From Asticcacaulis sp. AC460 (GTDB taxonomy: Bacteria > Pseudomonadota > Alphaproteobacteria > Caulobacterales > Caulobacteraceae): a DNA stretch of 64,000 bases. The DNA lies in NCBI RefSeq assembly GCF_000495795.1, contig NZ_AWGD01000016.1:62001-126000 (forward strand). The letters run 5' to 3'. The notes beneath the pieces were generated by a model that saw only the letters and a program-made list of their open reading frames with translations, made no database searches and had not been told where the DNA came from. Positions 18,469-26,932 of this stretch are shown here, piece after piece. Each line of letters opens with the position of its first letter. The first letter of the stretch is position 1. The translations under genes were made by a program, and so were the position numbers.

Positions 18469-18878
18469 CGCGCGTTGATGACAGCGCTGTCATTGGGAGT
18501 GGACTTTGTACGCGGCTCGGCGATTCCGATCTTTGTGACACCACCATTTTTGTCGAGATCACTGCGCCCCCCCTCCACACAGTGCGGACAACATCTCTGT
18601 CTATCGCAACGGTTCGAACGTGACCGGAACATCGAAGCCCATCCGTACCCCTTCGGTGATTCCAAGCCTTACGCGTTCCAGAACCCGTTCTACCACGCTC
18701 TACCACCGGCATCCGAGCCACCGGGCAAGCGTTTTGACTTCGCATGGTTCAGGCGTCTGGACCAAGCACCCTGAACATGGTTTCGCGACCATGTCTGACG
18801 GGGCGTCTTCGTAGTTTCGCACGAAGCCGCGCCCTTCTTCCCCAACTGGCTGTTTCGGCTCAACCGAAACCACGTCTT

Positions 18879-18917
18879 GTCTCCCTCAAAAACCTGGTTA
18901 CGGTGTTTGAGGGAGAC
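18879..18917 (+). terminator. Terminator-like hairpin in the decayed region
   Basis: A perfect 12-bp stem (GTCTCCCTCAAA / TTTGAGGGAGAC) with a 15-nt loop, followed by CTTTTCCTT. It points to past or present transcription of the upstream sequence on the plus strand. Another stem (GTTTCGG/CCGAAAC, 18852-18870) lies just before it. Confidence 0.55.
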
Positions 18918-18972
18918 CTTTTCCTTCATCTGGTTCCTTCATCTGGAAGAGAAAACGGATCGCGGTGCCGGC

Positions 18973-19197
18973 ATGACCGTGCGGTCCGAAGAAGCTGCCC
19001 AATCTTGTCGATATTCGGTTCCCGACGGCATAGGCGTGATGCCGCCGCGTGGTAATCTGATGGCGGACAAACTAAAAGTGGATAGCCTCATTCGGCTTTT
19101 GGATGAGGTCGGGCCGCCATTGGAACAATTTGTGAAGACCCTTCCGACCCACGGGAATTTCCTGAAATCCTTCTGTCCCGCGCCGGAACCCGTTTAA
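18973..19197 (+). CDS. Doubtful small open reading frame
   Basis: It would encode 74 residues. The second half, from ATG 19060 (MADKLKVDSLIRLLDEVG), looks protein-like, with amphipathic helices. The first half does not. Third-position GC is lower than in neighbouring genes. It might be the C-terminal end of a degraded gene or a small acquired gene. No family recognised and no convincing ribosome-binding site. Confidence 0.3.
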   Translation: MTVRSEEAAQSCRYSVPDGIGVMPPRGNLMADKLKVDSLIRLLDEVGPPLEQFVKTLPTHGNFLKSFCPAPEPV

Positions 19198-19365
19198 TTT
19201 ATTCGCAAAAGTATACGGTAACCCTTTGTTGGAGATTTTCCGACACATTGCACCGCGATGAAAAATACTGAAAAGGCGTGGACTTGCTCGCCGAAAAGGT
19301 GTGAACTTATTGCGAAACGCTCGCAGATCAGACGGGCGGGCACTGTTGCATAGGGTACTAGCGTA

Positions 19366-20409
19366 ATGATCGACGAGCCGCTTCCGGTCGTCAAACCCAA
19401 GGTTCGCCTCAAGATGGCGGACGTGGCGCGCCTCGCCGGCGTGTCCGTCTCCTCCGTCTCGCGCGCCCTGGCTGACAGCCCCCTGATCCCCAAGGAACTG
19501 CGCGAACGTATTCAGACGATCGCGCGGGAAAACGGCTATGTCGTCAATCAGGCGGCCCGGAACCTGCGTCTGCAGACGACCCAGACGGTCGGCCTGATCC
19601 TGCCCATGGGGCCGCAAACCGACGAACAACTCACCGACTCCTTCCTGCTGGAAATGATCGGCGCCCTGGCCGACGAGGTGGTGCGGCGCGGTTATGACCT
19701 GCTGCTGTCCAAGGTGTCCGCCACCTCCGAAGGCTGGCTGTTCGACCTGACCCATTCCCATCGCTTCGACGGCCTGCTGGTGCTGGGCCAGAGCGATCAG
19801 CACGCCGCCATGCAGGCGGTCGGCGCCGAATACCCCTCCATGGTGGTGTGGGGCGAAAAGATGCCCGGCCAGACCTATGCCTCGGTCGGTGTCGACAACG
19901 TTCTGGGCGGGCGGCTGGCGTCGCGTCACATGGTAGCCGGCGGTTGCCGCGATATCCTGTTTGTCGGCCCGTCGGGCGTCCCCGAAGCCGATGCCCGCTA
20001 TTCCGGCTATGCCCAGGGCCTGGCCAGCACGACCTGCAAGGCCGGCCCGGGGGTGCGGATCGATTGCCAGTACAGCTTCGACTCTGCCCTGACCGCGGTG
20101 CGCGAGGTGATTTCGCGCAAGCAGGCTTTCGACGGTCTGTTCTGCGCCTCGGACATCATTGCCCAGGGGGCGCTGGCCGCGCTGGCCGAAGCCGGCCTGA
20201 AGGTGCCGGACGATGTGGCGGTGTGCGGCTTCGACGATATCGGCCTGGCGCGCAGCCTGTCGCCCGGCCTGACCACGGTGCGCCAGGACCGGATGGCCGG
20301 TGCCCGGCACATGGTGGATATCCTGTTCCGGCGGCTGAACGGCGAAATGGCGCCGTCGGTGCAGATCGGCGCCGAACTGGTGGTGCGAGGCTCGACGCGG
20401 AAGGTCTGA
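19366..20409 (+). CDS. LacI-family transcriptional regulator
   Basis: A 347-residue protein. The N-terminal helix-turn-helix is at residues ~12-35 (MADVARLAGVSVSSVSRALA), followed by the hinge helix and a periplasmic-binding-protein-like sensor domain with CASDIIAQGALAAL and VCGFDDIGLA, as in LacI/GalR proteins. The effector is probably a sugar or sugar phosphate. It lies upstream of the secreted GH2 gene across the decayed region, so control of beta-galactoside use is a reasonable inference. It is transcribed toward ubiE but is unlikely to be functionally linked to it. Confidence 0.9.
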   Translation: MIDEPLPVVKPKVRLKMADVARLAGVSVSSVSRALADSPLIPKELRERIQTIARENGYVVNQAARNLRLQTTQTVGLILPMGPQTDEQLTDSFLLEMIGALADEVVRRGYDLLLSKVSATSEGWLFDLTHSHRFDGLLVLGQSDQHAAMQAVGAEYPSMVVWGEKMPGQTYASVGVDNVLGGRLASRHMVAGGCRDILFVGPSGVPEADARYSGYAQGLASTTCKAGPGVRIDCQYSFDSALTAVREVISRKQAFDGLFCASDIIAQGALAALAEAGLKVPDDVAVCGFDDIGLARSLSPGLTTVRQDRMAGARHMVDILFRRLNGEMAPSVQIGAELVVRGSTRKV

Positions 20410-20523
20410 GGCCTGCGCGAAACGCCGTCACGCTTCCCCCGCGACGATATGTCCGGCGCGCCGCCACCCCTTTTACCGTTTTTTGTTTCGCCAAATTAAG
20501 ACCTTCGCGCTAGAACCGATCGC

Positions 20524-21312
20524 ATGAGCGAGACAGCCACTTCACCGTTCGGTTTCAAGGACGTCGATGCCCGCGATAAGGTGTCGATGGTTCACGGCGT
20601 GTTCAAAAGCGTCGCCTCCAGCTATGACCTGATGAACGACGTCATGTCCGGCGGCATCCACCACCTGTGGAAGGACGCGGCCTGCGCCCGTCTCAACCCG
20701 CAACCGGGCGAAGTCATCCTGGACGTGGCCGGCGGCACCGGCGACATCGCCCGCCGCCTGGCCAAGCTGGCCCGCGCCGCCAAGACCCGCCGCGCCGCCC
20801 GCGGCAATCCGGCGACCGACGCCGATATCCGCATCATCGACTATAACGATGCCATGATCATGGCCGGGCGTGAAAAGTCCGAACGCCTGAAGCTCCACGA
20901 ACCGGAAATCTCGTGGTCGGTCGGCGACGCCATGCACCTGGCCCTGCCCGACGACGCGGCCGACGCCTATATCATCAGCTTCGGCATCCGCAACGTGGCC
21001 GACGTCCAGGCCGCCCTCTTTGAGGCCAAGCGCGTGCTGAAACCCGGCGGGCGCTTCTTCTGCCTCGAATTCTCGCACCCGAAATCGTCGGTGATCAACA
21101 AGGTCTACGAGACCTACAGCTTCAAGGTCATTCCCTTCATGGGCCAGATGATCGCCCATGACCGCGACAGCTACCAATACCTGGTCGAAAGCATCAAACG
21201 CTTCCCCGACCAGGAGACCTTCAGACAGATGATGGTCCGCGCCGGTTTCGACCGCGTCAGCTATTCCAACTTCTCCGGCGGCATCTGCGCCCTGCATGAA
21301 GGCCGCGCCTGA
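20524..21312 (+). CDS. ubiE: Ubiquinone/menaquinone C-methyltransferase
   Basis: A 262-residue SAM-dependent methyltransferase. It methylates C2 of the benzoquinol ring in ubiquinone synthesis. Motif I reads [15 protein letters not shown] (residues ~63-77). The UbiE signatures [17 protein letters not shown] near the N-terminus and [13 protein letters not shown] / [13 protein letters not shown] are all present. The segment after motif I carries a basic insertion ([20 protein letters not shown]) often seen in alphaproteobacterial homologues. It is followed two bases after its stop by the ubiB start, so the two genes form an operon. Confidence 0.96.
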   Translation: MSETATSPFGFKDVDARDKVSMVHGVFKSVASSYDLMNDVMSGGIHHLWKDAACARLNPQPGEVILDVAGGTGDIARRLAKLARAAKTRRAARGNPATDADIRIIDYNDAMIMAGREKSERLKLHEPEISWSVGDAMHLALPDDAADAYIISFGIRNVADVQAALFEAKRVLKPGGRFFCLEFSHPKSSVINKVYETYSFKVIPFMGQMIAHDRDSYQYLVESIKRFPDQETFRQMMVRAGFDRVSYSNFSGGICALHEGRA

Positions 21313-21314
21313 CC

Positions 21315-22826
21315 GTGGCTTCGCTGGACTCCTGGGCACGTCTGATCCGGACCGGCATGATCCTGCTGCGCCACGACGCGTTGCTGCCCAGGGAAACCGA
21401 ACACCTCCTGCCGCCGATCCCGCGCTTCCTGGCCGGTGTTCTGCGCGCCATCTTCGCCAAGAAAACAAAAGAACGCGCCGGCGAACGCTACGCCAAGGCC
21501 TTTCACGACCTGGGCCCGGCCTTCATCAAGCTGGGCCAGATTCTGTCAACGCGCGGCGATATTTTCGGCGAACGCTTCACCCGCGACCTGGCCCATCTGA
21601 AGGACCGCCTGCCGCCCTTCCCCAAGGCCGTCGCCGAAGCCACCATTCTTGAGTCCCTCGGCGCACCGCCCCAGGAAATCTTCGCCGAGTTCGGCGATGT
21701 CATCGGCTCGGCCTCGATCGCCCAGGCGCACGAGGCCGTGATGAAGGACGGCCGCAAGGTCGCGGTCAAGATCCTGCGGCCGAACATCGAACGCATCATC
21801 GCCGCCGATGTCGCCATGCTGACCCTGGGCGCCGGGATTATCGCCTTCTTCTTCCCGTCGGCCAAGCGTCTGGAACCGGAGGCCTTCGTCGCCACCGTGG
21901 CAACCTCGCTGCTGCTGGAGCTGGACCTGCGTCTGGAGGCCTCGGCCGCCGATGAACTGGGCCAGATCATCAACGCCGAACCGTGGATGAAGGCGCCCAA
22001 GATCGTGTGGCACCACGTCTCACGCCGCGTCCTGGTCATCGAATGGGCCGACGGCATCCCCTTGAGCCGCCCGGAAGCCCTGGAACTGCCCGGGCTCGAC
22101 AAGAAAGAAACGGCCGACAACCTGATCCGCGCCTTCTTGAGCCAGGCCCTGGACCACGGCGTCTTCCATGCCGACCTGCACGAGGGCAACCTGTTCGTCG
22201 CTGCGCCGGCCAAGCTGACCGCCATCGATTTCGGCATTATCGGCCGGCTGCGCCCCAAGGAGCGGCGCTATCTGGCCGAAATGCTGTGGGGCTTCCTGCG
22301 CCGCGACTACAAGCGTGTCGCCGAGGTCCATTTCGAGGCCGGCTACGTTCCGGCGCACCAGAATGTCGACAGCTTCGCCCAGGCCCTGCGCGCCGTTGGC
22401 GAGCCCGTCCTGGGCCGCCAGGCGACCGAAGTCTCCATGGGCCGCCTGCTGTCGCAATTGTTCGAAATTACCGCCCAGTTCGAGATGCACCTGCGCCCCG
22501 AACTGGTGCTGCTGCAAAAAACCATGGTCAGCGTCGAAGGCGTGGCCCGCCGCATCTATCCCGAACATAACCTGTGGGAAGCTGCCCGTCCGGTCGTCCG
22601 CGCCTGGATCTCGCGCGAACTGTCGCCGGTGGTCGAGGCCCGCCGCCTGTTCGAGCGCATCGTCCACAAGCTGCGCCTGGATGACGAGGGCGAACGGCCA
22701 AACACCGCAGCCCTCGAACTGGCGCAACTGCGCCTGGTCGCCCAGCAAGGCCGCACCTTCGGCCTGATCGCCCTGATCGTCTCGGTGATTTCGCTGGGCG
22801 TGATTATCTGGATGGCGGTGCGTTAG
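21315..22826 (+). CDS. ubiB: Ubiquinone biosynthesis ABC1/ADCK-family protein
   Basis: A 503-residue atypical kinase-like ATPase needed for ubiquinone synthesis. The family KxGQ motif appears as FIKLGQILSTRGD (residues ~75-87), followed by GSASIAQAHEAV (the A-rich nucleotide loop), VAVKILRPNI, FHADLHEGNLF (catalytic loop) and IDFGIIGRL. The C-terminal ~25 residues form a membrane helix (GLIALIVSVISLGVIIWMA). The start is GTG 21315, two bases after the ubiE stop. It probably couples the membrane-bound Ubi complex to ATP hydrolysis. Confidence 0.95.
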   Translation: MASLDSWARLIRTGMILLRHDALLPRETEHLLPPIPRFLAGVLRAIFAKKTKERAGERYAKAFHDLGPAFIKLGQILSTRGDIFGERFTRDLAHLKDRLPPFPKAVAEATILESLGAPPQEIFAEFGDVIGSASIAQAHEAVMKDGRKVAVKILRPNIERIIAADVAMLTLGAGIIAFFFPSAKRLEPEAFVATVATSLLLELDLRLEASAADELGQIINAEPWMKAPKIVWHHVSRRVLVIEWADGIPLSRPEALELPGLDKKETADNLIRAFLSQALDHGVFHADLHEGNLFVAAPAKLTAIDFGIIGRLRPKERRYLAEMLWGFLRRDYKRVAEVHFEAGYVPAHQNVDSFAQALRAVGEPVLGRQATEVSMGRLLSQLFEITAQFEMHLRPELVLLQKTMVSVEGVARRIYPEHNLWEAARPVVRAWISRELSPVVEARRLFERIVHKLRLDDEGERPNTAALELAQLRLVAQQGRTFGLIALIVSVISLGVIIWMAVR

Positions 22827-23380
22827 CCGATTCCGGCCGCGGCTTCGATGTCCGCCTTGACCCGCTCCGCCGTGGTCCTGAGCCGTTTCGCGGGCAACTC
22901 CAGCACCTTGCCCGACCGCAGGACCAGGTCCAGGCCATATCGGGTATCGCCAAACTCCAGCAAGATCCGTCGCAGCCTGACCTGAGCGATCTCACGAATG
23001 GACCAGGCTTCGCGGCGGCGACCGTTCAGGGATACGATATCGCAGGTGACCGAGTCCTCGCTCACGGTCCAGGTCGTGTCCATCTTAAACAGCGAGCGCA
23101 GCATCAGCCAAACGCCGGCAATCGGGATAAAAAGAAAAAAGGAAAAAATCCGGGTCCGGAAATAGGGGTTATAGTGGAACTCACCCGGGATATTATGGGG
23201 CCAGAACAGGACTTCAAAATCCCCTGCCAGCACGTGCGACAGAAAGTAATCCACCCGTCCGGGATAGACCATGTTGTAGATGAACGGCGCGGCAAAACAC
23301 AGCACCGCAAAACCTGCATCCGTCAGGCGCTGCTGCGTCATGTATTTGGTCCGCTCGACATTAGGCAGTTCACTCATCAT
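22823..23380 (-). CDS. Membrane protein with cytosolic beta-rich domain; possible partner of the toxin-like lipoprotein
   Basis: About 185 residues from ATG 23380 (23377 is an alternative). There are two hydrophobic segments (residues ~22-40 and ~76-98), then ~90 residues with alternating strands (WTVSEDSVTCDIVSLNGRR, QVRLRRILLEFGD) and a C-terminal helix, reminiscent of a PH-like bacterial domain. The start overlaps the end of the upstream lipoprotein gene by about 11 bp, implying translational coupling. The order, toxin-like gene first and partner second, fits an immunity gene, but this is inference. It ends 4 bp inside the convergent ubiB. Confidence 0.7.
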   Translation of the reverse strand: MMSELPNVERTKYMTQQRLTDAGFAVLCFAAPFIYNMVYPGRVDYFLSHVLAGDFEVLFWPHNIPGEFHYNPYFRTRIFSFFLFIPIAGVWLMLRSLFKMDTTWTVSEDSVTCDIVSLNGRRREAWSIREIAQVRLRRILLEFGDTRYGLDLVLRSGKVLELPAKRLRTTAERVKADIEAAAGIG

Positions 23381-23978
23381 TGCCCCCCTTAGGATCGCGG
23401 CCCAGCTTGCGGTCGGACTCGATCTGTTTCTGTTTCTGCCAGTAGGCGGCGCCATTGTCCGGCCGGAACATGGTCCGCGGCGCGCCCTGTTTGGTCATCA
23501 CCGCAAAGACATTGCCCTTCGGATCGTAGAACAAGGTGTCGCCGTTGTTGCGTTTCAGGGTCTGGGTGCCCTTGGGCGGACTGTGAATAAAGCCGTGCAC
23601 CTTGCCCACCCAGTCCTGGTAAGAGGCGGCAGCGAACTCGGCGCCGTGCTTTTCATAATGATAGGTGGCGTTTTCATAGGCCGAGTATTTGCGGTTCTTC
23701 GACCACAGCGGCCAGTCGCCATAGCGGGTTTCGGTAATGGCGACTTTACCGGCCTTGGTCGTTTCCGCTTCGGCCACCGGCTGATCGATCACCGCCATCG
23801 ACGCCTGGGCAACAGCCTCCGGTTCGGCTTTTTGCTCAGCCCAGACCGGTGCCTTCTTCTCCTTGACGACCACGGTCTCGCCGCCGCCATCGGGCAGCAC
23901 CGCTGACGGCCCGGCATCGCAGCCCGCCGTCACAGCCATGACAACCAAAGCCAGTAATGTGCGCCCGAACCAGTGCAT
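23370..23978 (-). CDS. Lipoprotein with polymorphic-toxin-like RNase (BECR-type) C-terminal domain
   Basis: A 202-residue protein from ATG 23978. The signal peptide ends in the lipobox VTAGC, so Cys20 should be lipidated. A low-complexity linker (residues ~25-75) leads to a ~100-residue domain with HYEKHGAEF, the block LKRNNGDTLFYDPKGNVFAV and APRTMFRPDNGAAYW. This His/Lys...NGD...Tyr...RTxFxP order closely resembles RNase domains at the C-termini of CdiA/Rhs-type toxins. A solo lipidated version is unusual. It diverges from coaBC, 67 bp apart. No secretion gene is nearby. Fold assignment is from memory of such sequences. Confidence 0.65.
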   Translation of the reverse strand: MHWFGRTLLALVVMAVTAGCDAGPSAVLPDGGGETVVVKEKKAPVWAEQKAEPEAVAQASMAVIDQPVAEAETTKAGKVAITETRYGDWPLWSKNRKYSAYENATYHYEKHGAEFAAASYQDWVGKVHGFIHSPPKGTQTLKRNNGDTLFYDPKGNVFAVMTKQGAPRTMFRPDNGAAYWQKQKQIESDRKLGRDPKGGNDE

Positions 23979-24045
23979 GCCTTGCCCCCTTGCCTCGTCC
24001 TTCCCAACTATGGCACAAGGCGCCGCGCCAGAAAAGGAGCTACCC

Positions 24046-25236
24046 GTGAGCGAACCCCGAGTCCTCCTGATCATCGGCGGCGGCATAGCCGCCTACAAAT
24101 CACTTGAACTGATCCGGCTGCTGCGCAAGGGCGGCATCCAGGTCCGCGTCGTCCTGACCAAAGCCGCCGAACAGTTCGTCACGCCGCTGACTGTCGGTGC
24201 CCTCAGCAACGACAAGGTCCACCAGGACCTGTTCGACCTGACCACCGAAGCCGAGATGGGTCACATCACCCTGTCGCGCCAGGCCAACCTGGTCGTCGTC
24301 GCACCGGCGACCGCCGACCTGATGGCGAAACTGGCCCACGGCCAGGCCAACGACCTGGCCTCGACGCTGTTGCTGGCCACCGACAAGAAGGTGCTGATGG
24401 CGCCGGCGATGAATGTCCGCATGTGGCACCATCCGGCAACCCAGCGTAATCTCGAGACCCTGAAAAGCGACGGCGTCGAATTCATCGGCCCCGATGAAGG
24501 TGACATGGCCTGTGGCGAGTTCGGCCTGGGCCGGATGAGCGAACCCGACGCCATCTACGCCGCCATCCGGTCGCAGCTGGGTCCGCGCGAAGGGCCGCTG
24601 AACGGCCGCAGGATCGTCGTCACCGCCGGCCCGACCTTTGAGCCGCTGGACCCCGTGCGCGGTCTGACCAACCGCAGCTCCGGCCGCCAGGGTTATGCCA
24701 TCGCCGAAGCCCTGGCCCGTCAAGGGGCAGATGTCACGCTGATTTCCGGCCCGGTCGCCTTGCCTGCGCCCGGTGGTGTCCGCCGCATCGATGTCGAAAC
24801 CGCAGAGCAGATGCTGGAGGCCTCGCTCAACGCCTTGCCGTGCGACGTGTTTGTCGCGGTGGCCGCCGTCGCCGACTGGCGTCCCAAGCACGCCGCCAGC
24901 GAAAAGCAGAAAAAGGGCCCTGATGCCGAGCTCAGCGTCACCTTCGTCAAGAACCCCGACATCCTGGAAACCGTGTCGAAACATCTCGACCTGCGGCCCA
25001 AGCTGGTGATCGGTTTCGCTGCCGAAACCAATGATCTTCAGGCCTATGCCAAGGCCAAGCTGGCCTCGAAGGGCTGTGACGCCATCCTGGCCAATGACGT
25101 GTCGGACGATGTCTTCGGCTCGGCGAAGAACCAGGTCAGCCTGGCCGATCTGGACGGTTTCAACACCATTCCGGGCACCACCAAGGCCGATGTCGCCAAC
25201 TTCCTGGCGCAATATATCCACAAGCGTCTGGGCTGA
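24046..25236 (+). CDS. coaBC: Phosphopantothenoylcysteine decarboxylase / phosphopantothenate-cysteine ligase
   Basis: A 396-residue bifunctional enzyme for two steps of coenzyme A synthesis. The CoaC flavoprotein domain (~1-185) opens LLIIGGGIAAYKSLELIR and has the catalytic PAMNVRMW motif and the GxxACGE-like loop (DMACGEFGLGRM). The CoaB domain (~190-396) begins RRIVVTAGPTFEPLDPVRG, with the NRSSGRQGYAIAEAL motif and FAAETND. GTG 24046 is chosen because AAGGAG lies 6 bp upstream; an ATG at 24010 is the alternative. The dut gene follows after 54 bp, likely cotranscribed, as in many bacteria. Confidence 0.95.
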   Translation: MSEPRVLLIIGGGIAAYKSLELIRLLRKGGIQVRVVLTKAAEQFVTPLTVGALSNDKVHQDLFDLTTEAEMGHITLSRQANLVVVAPATADLMAKLAHGQANDLASTLLLATDKKVLMAPAMNVRMWHHPATQRNLETLKSDGVEFIGPDEGDMACGEFGLGRMSEPDAIYAAIRSQLGPREGPLNGRRIVVTAGPTFEPLDPVRGLTNRSSGRQGYAIAEALARQGADVTLISGPVALPAPGGVRRIDVETAEQMLEASLNALPCDVFVAVAAVADWRPKHAASEKQKKGPDAELSVTFVKNPDILETVSKHLDLRPKLVIGFAAETNDLQAYAKAKLASKGCDAILANDVSDDVFGSAKNQVSLADLDGFNTIPGTTKADVANFLAQYIHKRLG

Positions 25237-25290
25237 CGGTCTGTAGCGCGCGGCGGATTCGTGCAAATGAACGGGTGAAAAGGAGCCGTC

Positions 25291-25752
25291 ATGACCGCTG
25301 AAACCACCGCTTTCGTCCAGCAACTGGCGCACGCCGCCGATCTGCCGCTGCCGGCCTATGAGACCGAAGGTTCGGCCGGCCTGGACCTGCGCGCCGCCAT
25401 TCCGGCCGATGCGTCGGTGACCCTGAAGCCGCTGGGCCGCGCGCTGATCCCGACGGGCCTGAAGGTCGCCGTGCCGCAGGGCTATGAGGTCCAGGTCCGC
25501 CCGCGTTCCGGCCTGGCTTTGAAGTTCGGCATTACCTGCCTGAATTCGCCGGGCACGATCGACAGCGATTATCGCGGCGAGGTCGGGGTGATCCTGGTCA
25601 ATCTCGGCAGCGAAGACTTTGTCATCAACCGTGGTGACCGTATCGCCCAGATGGTGGTGGCCCAGCACGCCCGCATCGTGTGGGATGTGCAGGCGTCGCT
25701 TGACGCCACGGCACGCGGCGAGGGCGGTTTTGGCTCCACCGGTCGAGGATAA
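25291..25752 (+). CDS. dut: Deoxyuridine 5'-triphosphate nucleotidohydrolase
   Basis: A 153-residue trimeric dUTPase. It converts dUTP to dUMP and pyrophosphate, keeping uracil out of DNA and feeding thymidylate synthesis. All five motifs are visible: [34 protein letters not shown] and the C-terminal P-loop-like GFGSTGRG that closes over the active site. AAAGGAG lies upstream of the ATG. It follows coaBC in the same direction, a common pairing. Confidence 0.97.
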   Translation: MTAETTAFVQQLAHAADLPLPAYETEGSAGLDLRAAIPADASVTLKPLGRALIPTGLKVAVPQGYEVQVRPRSGLALKFGITCLNSPGTIDSDYRGEVGVILVNLGSEDFVINRGDRIAQMVVAQHARIVWDVQASLDATARGEGGFGSTGRG

Positions 25753-25980
25753 TTCGTCCAAAAGGCGAAATTGTAATCGCCCGCTGACACGCAAGTGTGA
25801 TCACATAACCACATTATGTCACTAGGCTGTTGCATCGAAGCAGGTCAGCCTGGCTTGGCGCGTTTAACGTATCGAATCTTGATGCGGCCACACGCCAGAT
25901 GCCAGAACGCACGCTGAACCGGCCCGAAGGCTTTTCAGATTTGGTGGCCGCTATTGAAGGCGGCAGGAGGGCATACGGTT

Positions 25981-26355
25981 ATGAGTGATAATCTCGGCGG
26001 TGACGCTATTCAGTTCGGCTTCGCCCTTTGGGATGCCGCCAAGGCCAGCGTGATTGGCCTCAACCCCATCCCCGTCCTGATCACCAGCGCCTTTTTCGGC
26101 ATCGTCCAGCCCCAGCGCGGCTGGTACATCGTCAAGGCCCTGATCGCCCTGGTTCCCGCCGTGCTCATCACCGCCTTGTGGCCGGTGACATCGGGCTATA
26201 CGCCGATCTGGCCGGACGTCACGCAAATGGAAACCCAGATTCAGCTCTTTACGATGCTGATCATTGCCTGGCTGGTCATTCGGCTGCTGTATCTGGTCAA
26301 GGCCACGCTTTCGCTCGGCGCCCGCGAACCCGAAGCCCGCACCAACGGCCATTGA
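25981..26355 (+). CDS. Small membrane protein, paralogue 1 of a tandem pair
   Basis: A 124-residue protein with three hydrophobic segments. AGGAGG lies 10 bp before ATG 25981, better than the in-frame ATG at 25954. The central stretch GLNPIPVLITSAFFGIVQPQ matches the next gene's GVNPLPVLIIAILIGFFQPK, and both continue with a Lys-Ala-rich second helix and an ALWPV/AVWPA turn. The pair arose by duplication. Function unknown. The 228 bp before it contain a perfect TGTGATCACA palindrome at 25796, of unknown meaning. Confidence 0.75.
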   Translation: MSDNLGGDAIQFGFALWDAAKASVIGLNPIPVLITSAFFGIVQPQRGWYIVKALIALVPAVLITALWPVTSGYTPIWPDVTQMETQIQLFTMLIIAWLVIRLLYLVKATLSLGAREPEARTNGH

Positions 26356-26536
26356 TTCTTTTTGACAATTTTCGCAAATCGGCCGTTTCTGTCGCCTAAG
26401 GCGCTAAAACGTATCGCTTCTTTACGCCCCGCAGCCGCTTTTTTGCCGAATTCGACCTGAATATAGTTAACGGCGCGTACCCTCCTGCCCAATTCTCCTG
26501 CCATGTGTTTTTGAGACCAGACAAGGGACCAGCTCA

Positions 26537-26875
26537 ATGAACGATATCTGGAATTTCTTCCTAGACCTCAGCGACGGCCTGAACGCGGCGCTCAACGGCG
26601 TCAATCCGCTGCCGGTTCTGATCATTGCCATCCTGATTGGCTTCTTCCAGCCCAAGCCCGACCGTTACCTGCTCAAGGCCACCCTGGCTGTGGTTGCTGC
26701 CTTCGCCATCCAGGCCGTGTGGCCGGCGCTGCTGGGCCGCCCGATGAACTTCCCGGACTTCCGCCGGCTGCAATCCATCGTCCAGCTCTTTATCCTGCTG
26801 GTCATTGGCTACGGCACGATCGGCCTGCTGGGCTCTTTGAAAACAGCCCTCAAGTTCGAAGGCAAAAAGGCCTGA
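26537..26875 (+). CDS. Small membrane protein, paralogue 2 of a tandem pair
   Basis: A 112-residue protein with three hydrophobic segments, homologous to the preceding gene along most of its length (shared NP-PVLI-I-GF-QP-, LLKA, AVWPALLG and Q-IVQLFILLVI blocks). The N-terminus is short and acidic, the C-terminus ends in a Lys-rich tail. Separate ~180-bp spacing from the first copy suggests its own promoter. A strong intrinsic terminator follows at 26894-26930. Function unknown; the proteins might form hetero-oligomers. Confidence 0.75.
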   Translation: MNDIWNFFLDLSDGLNAALNGVNPLPVLIIAILIGFFQPKPDRYLLKATLAVVAAFAIQAVWPALLGRPMNFPDFRRLQSIVQLFILLVIGYGTIGLLGSLKTALKFEGKKA

Positions 26876-26893
26876 AGCCTTTAACCATCAACG

Positions 26894-26930
26894 AAAAGGC
26901 CCGCCGGTGAGGCGGGCCTTTTTTGTTTTT
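26894..26930 (+). terminator. Intrinsic terminator after the tandem membrane genes
   Basis: A perfect 10-bp stem (AAGGCCCGCC / GGCGGGCCTT) with a 5-nt loop, followed by TTTTGTTTTT. It ends 3 bp before the stop codon of the convergent rph gene. The A-rich 5' side also gives a weaker U-tract for transcripts from rph. Confidence 0.9.
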
Positions 26931-26932
26931 GC

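Larger units (their letters stand above)
17913..19365. other. 1.45-kb intergenic region, probably decayed genes
   Basis: No long open frame with the coding character of its neighbours is present on either strand. It holds several overlapping dyads (AGGTTGT/ACAACCT at 18301-18328 and TGACAACCTTGTCA at 18320-18333), a short receptor-like leader at 18414, a frame of protein-like composition around 18640-18774 that ends in a stop without a plausible start, and a terminator-like hairpin at 18879-18917. The simplest reading is the remains of one or two genes that once lay between the beta-galactosidase and its LacI regulator. Confidence 0.55.

Noticed and set aside
18475-18774. Plus-strand frame of 99 codons in the decayed region as a real gene
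   Set aside because: Only its second half looks protein-like, there is no ribosome-binding site, and other frames over the same bases are also open; reported only as part of the decayed region.
24100-25794. Long antisense frame opposite coaBC and dut
   Set aside because: It spans two unrelated genes whose own protein families are certain; the translated sequence has no domain.
25796-25805. TGTGATCACA as a CRP/FNR site
   Set aside because: The half-sites abut, whereas CRP/FNR sites need a spacer. The palindrome is short enough to be chance.
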